Below, one piece after another: positions 1 through 7,938 of a stretch of DNA of 64,000 nucleotides. The position numbers and the translations under genes were made by a program. A model generated the notes under the pieces. The model made no database searches. It was not told the DNA's origin and worked only from the letters and a program-made list of their open reading frames with translations. Each line of letters opens with the position of its first letter. The first letter of the stretch is position 1. Source of the DNA: Alteraquisediminimonas sediminicola (GTDB taxonomy: Bacteria; Pseudomonadota; Alphaproteobacteria; Sphingomonadales; Sphingomonadaceae); NCBI RefSeq assembly GCF_019740335.1, contig NZ_JAHXZS010000001.1, positions 682,001 to 746,000 on the forward strand, written 5' to 3'.

Positions 1-613
1 TGAGATAATGGCCGCCCGTCCCCTTTTCAAAACGGGAATTGGTGATGGTCAGCGAGCCATAATCGCCGACATACAGGCTGTGCGCGCACGCATTGCCCCC
101 ATCGCACCGGCCAAGTCGGGAAAAGGTGCTGTGATCGATGACGATCGCCGATGTCGGGTCCGGGGCGGTCAATATGCCCTGCTGGCTATTGCGGAATACC
201 GCATTCACGACGCGCAGATGGCCGCGCTCCAACCTTATGCCCGCGCCATTACCGTCCGGCACCACCATATTCTGGAAGATGATACCGTCCACCACCGCAT
301 TTCTGCCGCGAAAGACCACCGCCGCCTTGCCCTCGCAAATGGTGCCGTCAAAAATCACCGACCCCGGCCTGTCCGCGCGCAGGGTGATGTCGCGATCCTC
401 GAACACCGCGCAGTCATGATAGGTGCCGGGCTGGATATTGATCGTGACCGGCTTCGCCCCCATCTCCGCGACCGCATCGTCCAGCCGCCAGAAACTCTGG
501 CCCGTCTCCTCAATCTCGAACGGGGCGCTTTCGGACTGAGCCAGTACCGGCACCACCGCCGGCAGGGCCAATAGCAGGACCACGAGCAGGGATGGGAAAA
601 TCGACTTGTACAC
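1..613 (-). CDS. Secreted right-handed beta-helix protein, C-terminus beyond window
   Basis: Reads from a GTG at 613 off the left edge of the window, so about 204 residues are visible and the C-terminus is missing. GGAG lies 9 nt upstream of the GTG. Residues 1-24 form a signal peptide ending in VLA-QS, so the product is exported. The rest has the rhythm of a right-handed parallel beta-helix of the pectate-lyase/NosD kind: short repeating turns such as ITLRADRPGSVIFDGT, AVVFRGRNAVVDGIIFQN, LRVVNAVFRNSQQGI and AIVIDHSTFSRLG. Such folds usually bind or cleave polysaccharide. No catalytic residues can be assigned from this fragment, so enzyme activity is not claimed. It lies beside a nucleotide-sugar epimerase on the same strand, which fits a surface-glycan setting. 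Confidence 0.8.
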   Translation of the reverse strand, partial: MYKSIFPSLLVVLLLALPAVVPVLAQSESAPFEIEETGQSFWRLDDAVAEMGAKPVTINIQPGTYHDCAVFEDRDITLRADRPGSVIFDGTICEGKAAVVFRGRNAVVDGIIFQNMVVPDGNGAGIRLERGHLRVVNAVFRNSQQGILTAPDPTSAIVIDHSTFSRLGRCDGGNACAHSLYVGDYGSLTITNSRFEKGTGGHYL

Positions 614-719
614 GACTCGTTACTCCAACAAACATCGTGTTGAAATTGCCATTTACAGCCCAAGCCGTCCACATGATTAATGGTTTACGGCCAGATATTT
701 ACCATTTTACCCGCGCGCA

Positions 720-1721
720 TCACAATTGATGATAGGCGCGATACCAATCGACAAAGCGCGGGATGCCCGATTCGATCCCGGTTGCGGGCTGGAAACCGAG
801 ATCGGCCTGAATGGCGCTGATATCGGCATAGGTCGCAGGCACATCGCCCGCTTGCATCGGTTGAAAATCGCGCACCGCCTTCAATCCGATCGCGTCTTCC
901 AGCACATCGATCATCCGGCCAAGTTCTTCGGCGCGATGATTGCCGATATTATAGATGCGATGCGGCGACGCGCTGCCGCCTGCCTTTATCGATCCATCGT
1001 CTTGCGGCGGATTGTCGATACACGCGACCACGCCGGACACGATATCGTCGATATAGGTGAAATCGCGCAGCATCTGGCCATGGTTGAATACCGGGATCGG
1101 CTCACCGGCGAAAATCGCCTTGGTGAAAATCCACATCGCCATATCGGGTCGTCCCCATGGTCCATAGACCGTGAAAAATCGTAGTCCCGTCATCGGTATG
1201 CGATAGAGATGGGCATAGCTCTCGCTCATCAGCTCATCCGCCCTTTTGGTCGCAGCATAGAGGCTGACCGGATAATCGACCCGATCTTCCACCCGGAACG
1301 GCAATTCCTTATTGCCGCCATAGACCGAGGATGACGATGCATAGACCATATGCGCAACCTGACGCGCGCGGGCGATTTCCATCAGATTGAGATGGCCGAC
1401 AAGGTTCGACTGCACATAAGCCCGCGGATTTTCGATGGAATAGCGCACCCCCGCCTGCGCCCCCAAATGGGCGATGCGGTCGAATTCCAGCCCGGCAAGC
1501 CCTGCCTCCAGCGCCCGATCATCGGCAAAATCAAGTTCGAGAAACGTAAAACGGCCGCCATATTGCTGTTGCAGCAAGGCAATGCGGTCTCGCTTCAACT
1601 GGACCGCATAATAATCGTTCATATTGTCGATGCCGATCACATGATCGCCTCGCGCCATCAGACGATCGGCCAGATGCATGCCGATAAAACCTGCTACGCC
1701 GGTAACGATGATGGTCGCCAT
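720..1721 (-). CDS. NAD-dependent nucleotide-sugar epimerase, UDP-glucuronate 4-epimerase type
   Basis: A 333-residue extended short-chain dehydrogenase. The N-terminus has the NAD-binding glycine motif GVAGFIG (residues 8-14), followed by the acidic residue of GIDNMNDYY. The catalytic features are SSSSVYGG and the YxxxK of LYAATK. Length and the GIDNMNDYYAVQLK segment match UDP-glucuronate 4-epimerases, which interconvert UDP-glucuronate and UDP-galacturonate for capsule or exopolysaccharide; UDP-glucose 4-epimerase is the alternative. GGAAAAG stands just upstream of the ATG at 1721. The beta-helix gene follows on the same strand after about 105 bp. Family is certain; substrate is inferred. 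Confidence 0.9.
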   Translation of the reverse strand: MATIIVTGVAGFIGMHLADRLMARGDHVIGIDNMNDYYAVQLKRDRIALLQQQYGGRFTFLELDFADDRALEAGLAGLEFDRIAHLGAQAGVRYSIENPRAYVQSNLVGHLNLMEIARARQVAHMVYASSSSVYGGNKELPFRVEDRVDYPVSLYAATKRADELMSESYAHLYRIPMTGLRFFTVYGPWGRPDMAMWIFTKAIFAGEPIPVFNHGQMLRDFTYIDDIVSGVVACIDNPPQDDGSIKAGGSASPHRIYNIGNHRAEELGRMIDVLEDAIGLKAVRDFQPMQAGDVPATYADISAIQADLGFQPATGIESGIPRFVDWYRAYHQL

Positions 1722-1903
1722 TTTCTGCTTTTCCTATCCACCCGGAACGGGCTTCATGCGTCCGATAAAGCGACAAGTTGTTAAGATTGTGGCGCATTGG
1801 CCCATCTTGCCCGGAACCATACACCGTTTGATACGCAGCTCGATATTGCCTTGAACTCGCATTCGGCCCATTAAGCCCCACAAAGATCGACAAAGGCAGA
1901 CAG

Positions 1904-2668
1904 ATGACGACAATCGGTATCTTGGGCGCGGCGGGCCGCATGGGACAGGCAATCGCCGATGTAGCCGCACAGGCGGGCGTAGCGGTTGCAGGCGGCGTGG
2001 ATCGCGCGGGCGTATCGGCCAAGGTCGCGGGCCAGCCGGTCGGCACCGATGTCGCGGCGCTGGCCAGCCAATGCGATGTATTGATCGACTTTTCCTCCCC
2101 CGTGGTGCTTGGCGCGCATCTGGAGGCCGCAAAGGCCGCAGATCGCGCGATTGTCGTCGGCACGACCGGGCTGGAGCCGGAACATCACGCCCTGATCGAT
2201 GCGGCAGCCACGCATATCCCGATCCTGCAAACCGGCAATACCTCACTTGGCGTCACCTTGTTGGCGGCGGTCGTACGCGATGTCGCATCGCGTTTGGGCG
2301 ACGATTGGGATATTGAGATTGTCGAAATGCACCATCGCCACAAGGTCGATGCCCCCTCCGGCACCGCGCTGTTGTTGGGTGAAGCCGCGGCCAAGGGTCG
2401 TGCCGTGCCACTTGCCGATGTGGCGGATCGCGGGCGCGACGGGATTACGGGTATGCGGCAGCCGGGCCATATCGGCTTTGCCGCGCTGCGTGGCGGCTCG
2501 GTCGCGGGCGACCATCAGGTCATCTTCGCCACCGATGGCGAACGCATCGAAATCGGCCACCGCGCCGAAAGCCGGGTGATCTTTGCCAAGGGCGCGATCA
2601 AGGCGGCGCAATGGCTGCACGGCAAGCCCGCAGGCCGTTACCGGATGGAGGATGTGCTGGGGCTTTGA
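1904..2668 (+). CDS. dapB: 4-hydroxy-tetrahydrodipicolinate reductase
   Basis: 254 residues, full length for DapB, the NAD(P)H-dependent reductase of the diaminopimelate/lysine pathway in the cytoplasm. The nucleotide-binding motif GAAGRMG is at residues 8-14. The family signature EMHHRHKVDAPSGTA is at 141-155 and contains the substrate-binding His pair, the catalytic Lys147 and the SGT loop. It is divergent from the epimerase. A hairpin repeat begins shortly after its stop codon and separates it from nth. No other lysine gene is nearby, so it appears to be transcribed alone or with nth. Confidence 0.97.
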   Translation: MTTIGILGAAGRMGQAIADVAAQAGVAVAGGVDRAGVSAKVAGQPVGTDVAALASQCDVLIDFSSPVVLGAHLEAAKAADRAIVVGTTGLEPEHHALIDAAATHIPILQTGNTSLGVTLLAAVVRDVASRLGDDWDIEIVEMHHRHKVDAPSGTALLLGEAAAKGRAVPLADVADRGRDGITGMRQPGHIGFAALRGGSVAGDHQVIFATDGERIEIGHRAESRVIFAKGAIKAAQWLHGKPAGRYRMEDVLGL

Positions 2669-2691
2669 TGGGGAGCGCCACACGCCGGGGG

Positions 2692-2829
2692 TAGCATTTT
2701 CAAAGAACAGACCTCACTATCCCCCACCAACGGCACGCCGTGCCGCAAGGCCGAACGGCCGCCCGAGCTTATTGCGAGGAAGCCAAGCGGGCGGATGCCC
2801 GCGCCCGGCGTCTGAGGGACAAAACAAAG
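2692..2829 (+). repeat. Dispersed four-hairpin element, copy A
   Basis: Core 2717-2821; homology with copy B1 reaches back to about 2692. Four consecutive hairpins: I CGGCAC/GTGCCG (2731-2745); II GGCC-GAAC-GGCC (2749-2760); III CCGAGC-TTATT-GCGAGG (2763-2779, with two central G/A mismatches); IV GCGGGC-GGAT-GCCCGC (2787-2802). TCCC near 2720 can pair with GGGA near 2816 to close the whole element. The tail GAGGGACAAAACAAAG runs straight into the nth start codon, and its GAGGG (2814-2818) is the only Shine-Dalgarno-like sequence for nth. One strand is open throughout and in frame with nth. Confidence 0.85.
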
Positions 2830-3489
2830 ATGAAAAAAACCGACATCGAGACCTTCTATTCCATCCTCGCGGCGAACAATCCCAAGCCGGAGACCGAGCT
2901 GGAATATGGCAATGTCTATCAATTGCTGGTCGCCGTCACCTTATCGGCACAGGCGACCGATATCGGGGTCAACAAGGCGACCCGCGCGTTGTTTGAACGG
3001 GTCAAAACGCCCGCGCAAATGGTGGCCTTGGGCGAAGCGGGCTTAAAACAACACATCAAGACCATTGGCCTGTTCAACACCAAGGCCAAGAATGTCATCG
3101 CCTTGTCGGACATATTGGTCCGCGAACATCAAGGCGAGGTGCCACAGGATCGCGCGGCGCTCGAACGCCTGCCCGGCGTCGGGCGCAAGACCGCCAATGT
3201 GGTGCTGAACACCGCCTTTGGCGTGCCGACGATTGCCGTCGACACCCATATTTTCCGCGTGTCGAACCGCACCGGCCTTGCGCCCGGCAAAACAGTGCTG
3301 GAGGTCGAAAAAAAGCTGGAAAAGGCCACGCCCGCGCGATTCCGCCTTCATGCCCATCACTGGCTGATCCTGCATGGGCGCTATATTTGCAAGGCGCGCA
3401 CGCCCAAATGCTGGCGCTGCCCGGTCGCCAGTTGCTGTGCCTTTAAATCCAAAACACCTGCGCCTATATTGAAGACCAAGGCTTCATAA
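2830..3489 (+). CDS. nth: Endonuclease III (DNA glycosylase/AP lyase)
   Basis: 219 residues from the ATG at 2830, the normal size for Nth, which removes oxidised pyrimidines in base-excision repair. The helix-hairpin-helix LPGVGRKTA carries catalytic Lys120, and VDTH carries Asp138. The C-terminus has the [4Fe-4S] cysteines at 187, 194, 197 and 203 (spacing 6, 2, 5). The frame is open upstream to a GTG at 2740, but those 30 residues are the translated repeat element and have no counterpart in Nth proteins, so the ATG at 2830 is preferred. The ribosome-binding site (GAGGG, 11 nt upstream) lies inside the repeat tail. Confidence 0.96.
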   Translation: MKKTDIETFYSILAANNPKPETELEYGNVYQLLVAVTLSAQATDIGVNKATRALFERVKTPAQMVALGEAGLKQHIKTIGLFNTKAKNVIALSDILVREHQGEVPQDRAALERLPGVGRKTANVVLNTAFGVPTIAVDTHIFRVSNRTGLAPGKTVLEVEKKLEKATPARFRLHAHHWLILHGRYICKARTPKCWRCPVASCCAFKSKTPAPILKTKAS

Positions 3490-3538
3490 GGCCGAGTGAC
3501 CGGCACATCATTGCCGGGACGTGTACAGGAGTGGCGAC

Positions 3539-3949
3539 ATGAACAAGAAGATCATGATACCCGCATTATTGGCTGCCCTGATTGGCGGCGGCATCGGCTT
3601 TACAGAACATGCCGATGCCCGGTCGAAAGACAAGAAATGGGAATTGGCCAAGCCGACCGGCGAGCCCGTCAATTGCATCAACCTCAGTCAAATCCGCAAC
3701 ACCCGTGTCCGCAACGACAAGATTATCGATTTTTATATCAGCAATCGCAAGATCATGCGCAATGAATTGCCTTATAGCTGCCCCTCGCTTGGGTTTGAGG
3801 AACGCTTCCTCTACAAGACCAGCTTGTCGCAGCTATGTTCGGTCGATATGATCACCGTGCTGCACAGCAATGGCGGGTTTAACGGCGGTCTGGGCCTTGG
3901 CGCATCATGCGGCCTTGGCAAATTCCAGCCGATGGAAATACCGAAATAA
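3539..3949 (+). CDS. Small secreted protein, DUF6491-like
   Basis: 136 residues from the ATG at 3539, preceded by AGGAG about 8 nt upstream (the frame is open 18 nt further but lacks that site). Residues 1-27 are a signal peptide (MNKKIMIPALLAAL... ADA). The mature part has a conserved-looking core: CINLSQIRNTRVRNDKIIDF, then CPSLGFEERFLYKTS and LCSVDMITVL, with three spaced cysteines. This resembles DUF6491-type periplasmic proteins of unknown function; the match is from memory. It ends in a Gly-rich stretch NGGFNGGLGLGASCG. No function can be assigned. Confidence 0.75.
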   Translation: MNKKIMIPALLAALIGGGIGFTEHADARSKDKKWELAKPTGEPVNCINLSQIRNTRVRNDKIIDFYISNRKIMRNELPYSCPSLGFEERFLYKTSLSQLCSVDMITVLHSNGGFNGGLGLGASCGLGKFQPMEIPK

Positions 3950-3991
3950 TCAACGCTTGGCCAAGACCGCCATCGCGCATAAACAGATGGC

Positions 3992-4975
3992 ATGATGGCG
4001 GATTTTCAACCGGGCGAATGTGACATGGCGGACAAGACCGCACCTAAGCAAATGGCGACGATGACGATGCAATATCGTGATCCCGCCCATGCTGAACTGA
4101 TGTTCGAATGGACGCATCTGAACGGGCGCGATCCCGCCACCATCACATGGCTGGCACAGCAGGATCATGTGCCGGAACTGGTGCGTCAGGCACTGGTCAC
4201 GATGGAAACCCGCCCGCGTTACGAGCCGATTGAAGATGGGGTGCTGCTGAACCTGCGCGCCCCGGCCCTTGTTCCCGGCGATGATCAGGACGCATTGGTC
4301 TCGATCCGCATGTGGCTGACCCCCCATCGGGCGATTACCGTCAGCATGCGCGACAGCGAGGTCATGGCGGCGGTGATCGATAAGTTCAACGCCGGTCGAC
4401 ACCGCGATCCGGGCGATCTCGTCGCCTGTTTCGCGACGCTGGTTTCGGAACGGCTCGATAATCAGATCGCGGAATTGGGCGATGCGCTGGATGATCTCGA
4501 ACTGGGGATGGAATCCGCCCCGCTCTATCTCCACCGCCACAAGGTCAGCGAAATTCGCAGCCAGTCGATTGAATTCCGCCGCTTCGTCCTGCCGCAATAT
4601 CACGCGCTGGAACGGTTTTCGGTCGCGGGGCCGGATTGGCTCGACGATGATGATGTGCTGCAACTCCGCAACGCCGCCGATCGCTTCGCCCGCATGGGGG
4701 AAGAATTGGAGGCGATCCGCGAACGATCCGCGCTGATGCGCGAAGAATTGACCGACCGCCGTTCGGAATTGATGGATACGCGCGCGTTGCTGATTTCCAT
4801 CGTCGCGCTGATCTTCCTGCCGTTGACGTTCCTCACCGGCCTGTTGGGGATGAATGTCGATGGCATCCCTTATGCCCATGCGCCTTGGGCCTTTTGGGGC
4901 GTGGTCAGCTTTTGTCTGATCGTCAGCCTCGCCATGGCCTATTATTTCAAACGCACCCGCTGGACGCGCGGTTAA
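3992..4975 (+). CDS. CorA/ZntB-family divalent cation transporter
   Basis: 327 residues. The long N-terminal part is a cytoplasmic domain rich in charged helices. The C-terminus has two membrane segments, ALLISIVALIFLPLTFLTGLLG and WAFWGVVSFCLIVSLAMAYYF, separated by the loop with the family signature GMN (GMNVDGIPYAHAP). The extended GMNVDGIP form is more like the ZntB branch (zinc) than classical magnesium CorA, but the ion cannot be fixed from sequence. ATG codons at 3992, 3995 and 4025 are in frame and none has a clear Shine-Dalgarno; 3992 is given. It converges on potA. Confidence 0.9.
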   Translation: MMADFQPGECDMADKTAPKQMATMTMQYRDPAHAELMFEWTHLNGRDPATITWLAQQDHVPELVRQALVTMETRPRYEPIEDGVLLNLRAPALVPGDDQDALVSIRMWLTPHRAITVSMRDSEVMAAVIDKFNAGRHRDPGDLVACFATLVSERLDNQIAELGDALDDLELGMESAPLYLHRHKVSEIRSQSIEFRRFVLPQYHALERFSVAGPDWLDDDDVLQLRNAADRFARMGEELEAIRERSALMREELTDRRSELMDTRALLISIVALIFLPLTFLTGLLGMNVDGIPYAHAPWAFWGVVSFCLIVSLAMAYYFKRTRWTRG

Positions 4976-4994
4976 GGGGCCAGAAGGCTAGAGA

Positions 4995-6146
4995 TCAGGC
5001 CAGCAAGACCACCGGGCTGGACGAATGCCAGCGCATCGACACCCGATCTTCCCACGTAAAATCCTCCTGATCGAAGCGCGAGAGATTGGGCCGCGATACG
5101 CGCATCACCTGCCCTGATGGCATCAATATCTGAAATACGGTGATGTCGCCGAGATAGGACATGCCCTTGATCACGCCATCCGCCAGATTATGGCCGACCG
5201 GCGCATCCGGCGCGGGCGGTGCCTCGCCCTGGCGATAGAGCGATATCTTCTCTGGTCGCAAAGCCACATGCACCGTGCCTTCATGCGGGCCGGTCACGCC
5301 ATGATTGATATATACCCGGCCAAGGGCGGGACATTCGACCACCGCGCGCTCCGGTTCATCGACGATCAGCCTGCCCTCGAACAAATTCACCGAGCCGACG
5401 AAATCCGCGACAAAGCGATTGGCCGGATATTCATACAGATCGGACGGCGTCGCCATCTGGGCGATCAGCCCCTTGTTCACCACCGCGATCCTGCTCGCCA
5501 TCGATAGCGCCTCATCCTGATCATGGGTGACGGTGACAAAGGTGATCCCGACCTTTTCCTGCAAATCCGCGAGTTCGAACTGCATCGCCGCCCGCAATTT
5601 GGCATCGAGCGCGGACAAAGGCTCATCCAGCAGCAACACCTTGGGCCGCATCACCAACGACCGCGCCAGCGCCACCCGCTGCCGCTGCCCCCCCGATAGC
5701 TGATCGGGCATACGATCCCCCAGCCCGTCCAGCTTCACCAGCGCCAGCGCCTCATTCACCCGATCACGAATGTCCTTTTTCGGCGTGCGCGCGATTTTCA
5801 GGCCATAAGCGACATTGTCCCGCACATTCATATGCGGGAACACGGCATAGCTTTGGAACACCATGTTCACGGGTCGCTGATTGGGCGGCACCCCGGTCAT
5901 GTCCTGCCCGTCGATCAAAATCTGCCCCTCGGTCGGCAGTTCGAACCCCGCGATCATCCGCAACAAGGTCGTCTTGCCGCAGCCCGATGGCCCCAGCAGC
6001 ACAAAAAATTCGCCCGGCATGATATCGAGCGACACATCGTCCACCGCCGCCAATTGTCCAAATCTCTTGGTCACGTTGCGGATCTGGATAATCGGCTTGA
6101 TCGCCGCAGTATCGCTATTGGCCCGGTTCGGCGGAGAGTTTGTCAT
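4995..6146 (-). CDS. potA: Polyamine ABC transporter, ATP-binding subunit
   Basis: 383 residues. Walker A GPSGCGKTT (52-60), signature LSGGQRQR (from 150), Walker B VLLLDEP (from 170) and the switch histidine in VTHDQDEA are all present. A TOBE-like C-terminal domain follows (FVGSVNLFEG onward). The form of the central region (PPNQRPVNMVFQSYAVFPHM) is that of PotA/PotG, the ATPases of spermidine/putrescine importers. It is the last gene of potD-potB-potC-potA and overlaps potC by ATGA, so translation is probably coupled. Confidence 0.93.
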   Translation of the reverse strand: MTNSPPNRANSDTAAIKPIIQIRNVTKRFGQLAAVDDVSLDIMPGEFFVLLGPSGCGKTTLLRMIAGFELPTEGQILIDGQDMTGVPPNQRPVNMVFQSYAVFPHMNVRDNVAYGLKIARTPKKDIRDRVNEALALVKLDGLGDRMPDQLSGGQRQRVALARSLVMRPKVLLLDEPLSALDAKLRAAMQFELADLQEKVGITFVTVTHDQDEALSMASRIAVVNKGLIAQMATPSDLYEYPANRFVADFVGSVNLFEGRLIVDEPERAVVECPALGRVYINHGVTGPHEGTVHVALRPEKISLYRQGEAPPAPDAPVGHNLADGVIKGMSYLGDITVFQILMPSGQVMRVSRPNLSRFDQEDFTWEDRVSMRWHSSSPVVLLA

Positions 6147-6991
6147 GCTGGGCCTTTCCCGCTTTGAACCATGCGGTTTTGAAAATAGAGCGCCACGCTC
6201 GTCATGATGACGGTCAGCACGATCAACAAGGTCGATGCGGCGTTCACCTCAGGCGTGACCGAGAAACGCACCATCGAATAGACCTTCACCGGAAAGGTGA
6301 TGGTATTCGGGCCAGAGGTGAAAAAGGTGATGACGAAATCATCCAGCGACATGGTGAATGCCAATAGCGCCCCCGCGATCAGCCCCGGCTTCATATGCGG
6401 CAACAACACATCGCGAAACGCCTGCCATTCGCTTGCGCCCAAATCCTTGGCCGCCTCCTCTTCCTCGCGATTGAACGAGGCCAGACGCGACCGCACCACC
6501 ATCGCAACAAACGGGAAGCAAAAGGTGACATGGGCAATGGTGATCGCACCAAGGCTGAACGGCCATGGCATGTCGGTCGGCCAGCCGATCTGGGCAAAGA
6601 AGATCAGCATCGCGACGCCGAAACAGATTTCCGGCACGACAATCGGCAGGGCCATCGCCCCTTCCACCGCCGCTTTCCAAGGGAAGCGAAAACGCCACAA
6701 CATCACCGCTGCAAGGCCGCCCAAGACCAAGGAAATGATCGTCGTGAAAAAGGCGATGGTAAGCGAATTGCCCAGCGCCTCCATCAACATGTCATTGTGC
6801 ATCACCTTGTCATAATATTTGGTGGTGAAGCCCCGCCAGACGATATTGCGGCGGCTGTCATTAAAGCTGAACACCATCAACGCGACCAACGGCGCATAAA
6901 GGAAGAACATCACCAGCCCGACCCACAGGCGCATCGACCAGCGCCTGGTATAATCAAGCGGCGCAATCGCCGGGCGCAGGCGGCGCATCAT
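6143..6991 (-). CDS. potC: Polyamine ABC transporter, permease subunit
   Basis: 282 residues from the ATG at 6991, which overlaps the potB stop codon as ATGA; the frame is open upstream inside potB but that extension is not needed. About six membrane segments are visible, starting with LWVGLVMFFLYAPLVALMVFS. The EAA loop that docks the ATPase reads EEEAAKDLGASEWQAFRDVLLP. PotC/PotI subunits import spermidine or putrescine together with PotB and PotA in the inner membrane. Confidence 0.92.
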   Translation of the reverse strand: MMRRLRPAIAPLDYTRRWSMRLWVGLVMFFLYAPLVALMVFSFNDSRRNIVWRGFTTKYYDKVMHNDMLMEALGNSLTIAFFTTIISLVLGGLAAVMLWRFRFPWKAAVEGAMALPIVVPEICFGVAMLIFFAQIGWPTDMPWPFSLGAITIAHVTFCFPFVAMVVRSRLASFNREEEEAAKDLGASEWQAFRDVLLPHMKPGLIAGALLAFTMSLDDFVITFFTSGPNTITFPVKVYSMVRFSVTPEVNAASTLLIVLTVIMTSVALYFQNRMVQSGKGPA

Positions 6992-7932
6992 GCCCGCGCT
7001 CCCACATCTGGCCCGATGCCCGTGCGCATGAGCTTGCGTTCGCGCTGCGCCTGCCATGCGATCATGATGAAGGTCGCATACATCAACATGAAGGACAAAG
7101 CCGAGCCGAACGGCCAGTCATTGGCGCGTTTGAACTGGCGTTCGATGACATTGGCGATCATCTGGCTATCGGTCCCACCCAATAGGTCGGGGGTGAGATA
7201 GGCCCCCAATGCCGGGACGAAGGTGATGACGACCCCGGAAATAATCCCCGGCGCGGCCAAGGGCGCGACGATGGTCAACAAGGTGCGAAAATGCCCCGCG
7301 CCCAGATCAAGGCTCGCCTCGATCAACGAGCGATCCAACCGATCGAGCGCCGCATAAAGGGGCAAAACCATGAACGGCAAATGGACATAGACCAGCCCCA
7401 GCACCACCGCGAAATTATTGTAGAGCAGATGCAATGGTTCAAACGCGTCAAGCGGCTGCAACCCCAGCACCACCCGCGCATTGCTCGATAATTGCCACAG
7501 CCAGCCCAAGCTCTGATTGGCATAGCCCTCGGTCCGCAACACCGCCATCAGCGCATAGGTGCGGATCAAAAGGTTGGTCCAGAACGGCAGCATGATCCCC
7601 AGCAACAGCCAAGGCTTCCACTTCGGCGTGGCAAAGGTGATCGCAAGCGCCACCGGAAAACCGACGATCAGGCAGATGAAGGTCGTCAACCCCGCGACTG
7701 CAATCGATTTGCCGAAAATCTGCAAATATAAAGGCTCGATCGCCTTGGCATAATTGGCGAAGGTGCCACTGATCTCGATTTCCGTCAGGCCGACATTGCG
7801 CCCGAAACTATAGGCCCACAATACCGCCAAGGGGATAATGAAGAACAACAGCAGCCACAAAATCGGCCCCGTCGCGATCGTCGCAAACACCCGCTTTTGT
7901 GTGCGCCAGCTCTGCCCCCCTGCGCCGGTCAT
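6988..7932 (-). CDS. potB: Polyamine ABC transporter, permease subunit
   Basis: 314 residues with about six membrane helices; the first, IATGPILWLLLFFIIPLAVL, follows a short cytoplasmic N-terminus. The coupling EAA-type loop is LIEASLDLGAGHFRTLLTIV. The family match is to PotB/PotH. It starts only 6 bp after the potD stop and overlaps potC at its 3' end, so the four genes form one operon in the order binding protein, two permeases, ATPase. Confidence 0.92.
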   Translation of the reverse strand: MTGAGGQSWRTQKRVFATIATGPILWLLLFFIIPLAVLWAYSFGRNVGLTEIEISGTFANYAKAIEPLYLQIFGKSIAVAGLTTFICLIVGFPVALAITFATPKWKPWLLLGIMLPFWTNLLIRTYALMAVLRTEGYANQSLGWLWQLSSNARVVLGLQPLDAFEPLHLLYNNFAVVLGLVYVHLPFMVLPLYAALDRLDRSLIEASLDLGAGHFRTLLTIVAPLAAPGIISGVVITFVPALGAYLTPDLLGGTDSQMIANVIERQFKRANDWPFGSALSFMLMYATFIMIAWQAQRERKLMRTGIGPDVGARA

Positions 7933-7938
7933 TGGCCG

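Noticed and set aside
2583-2996. Open frames across the repeat copies with recurring peptides such as RPSLLRGSQ
   Set aside because: The peptides come from translating the repeat in another frame; similarity follows from the DNA repeat, not from a protein family.
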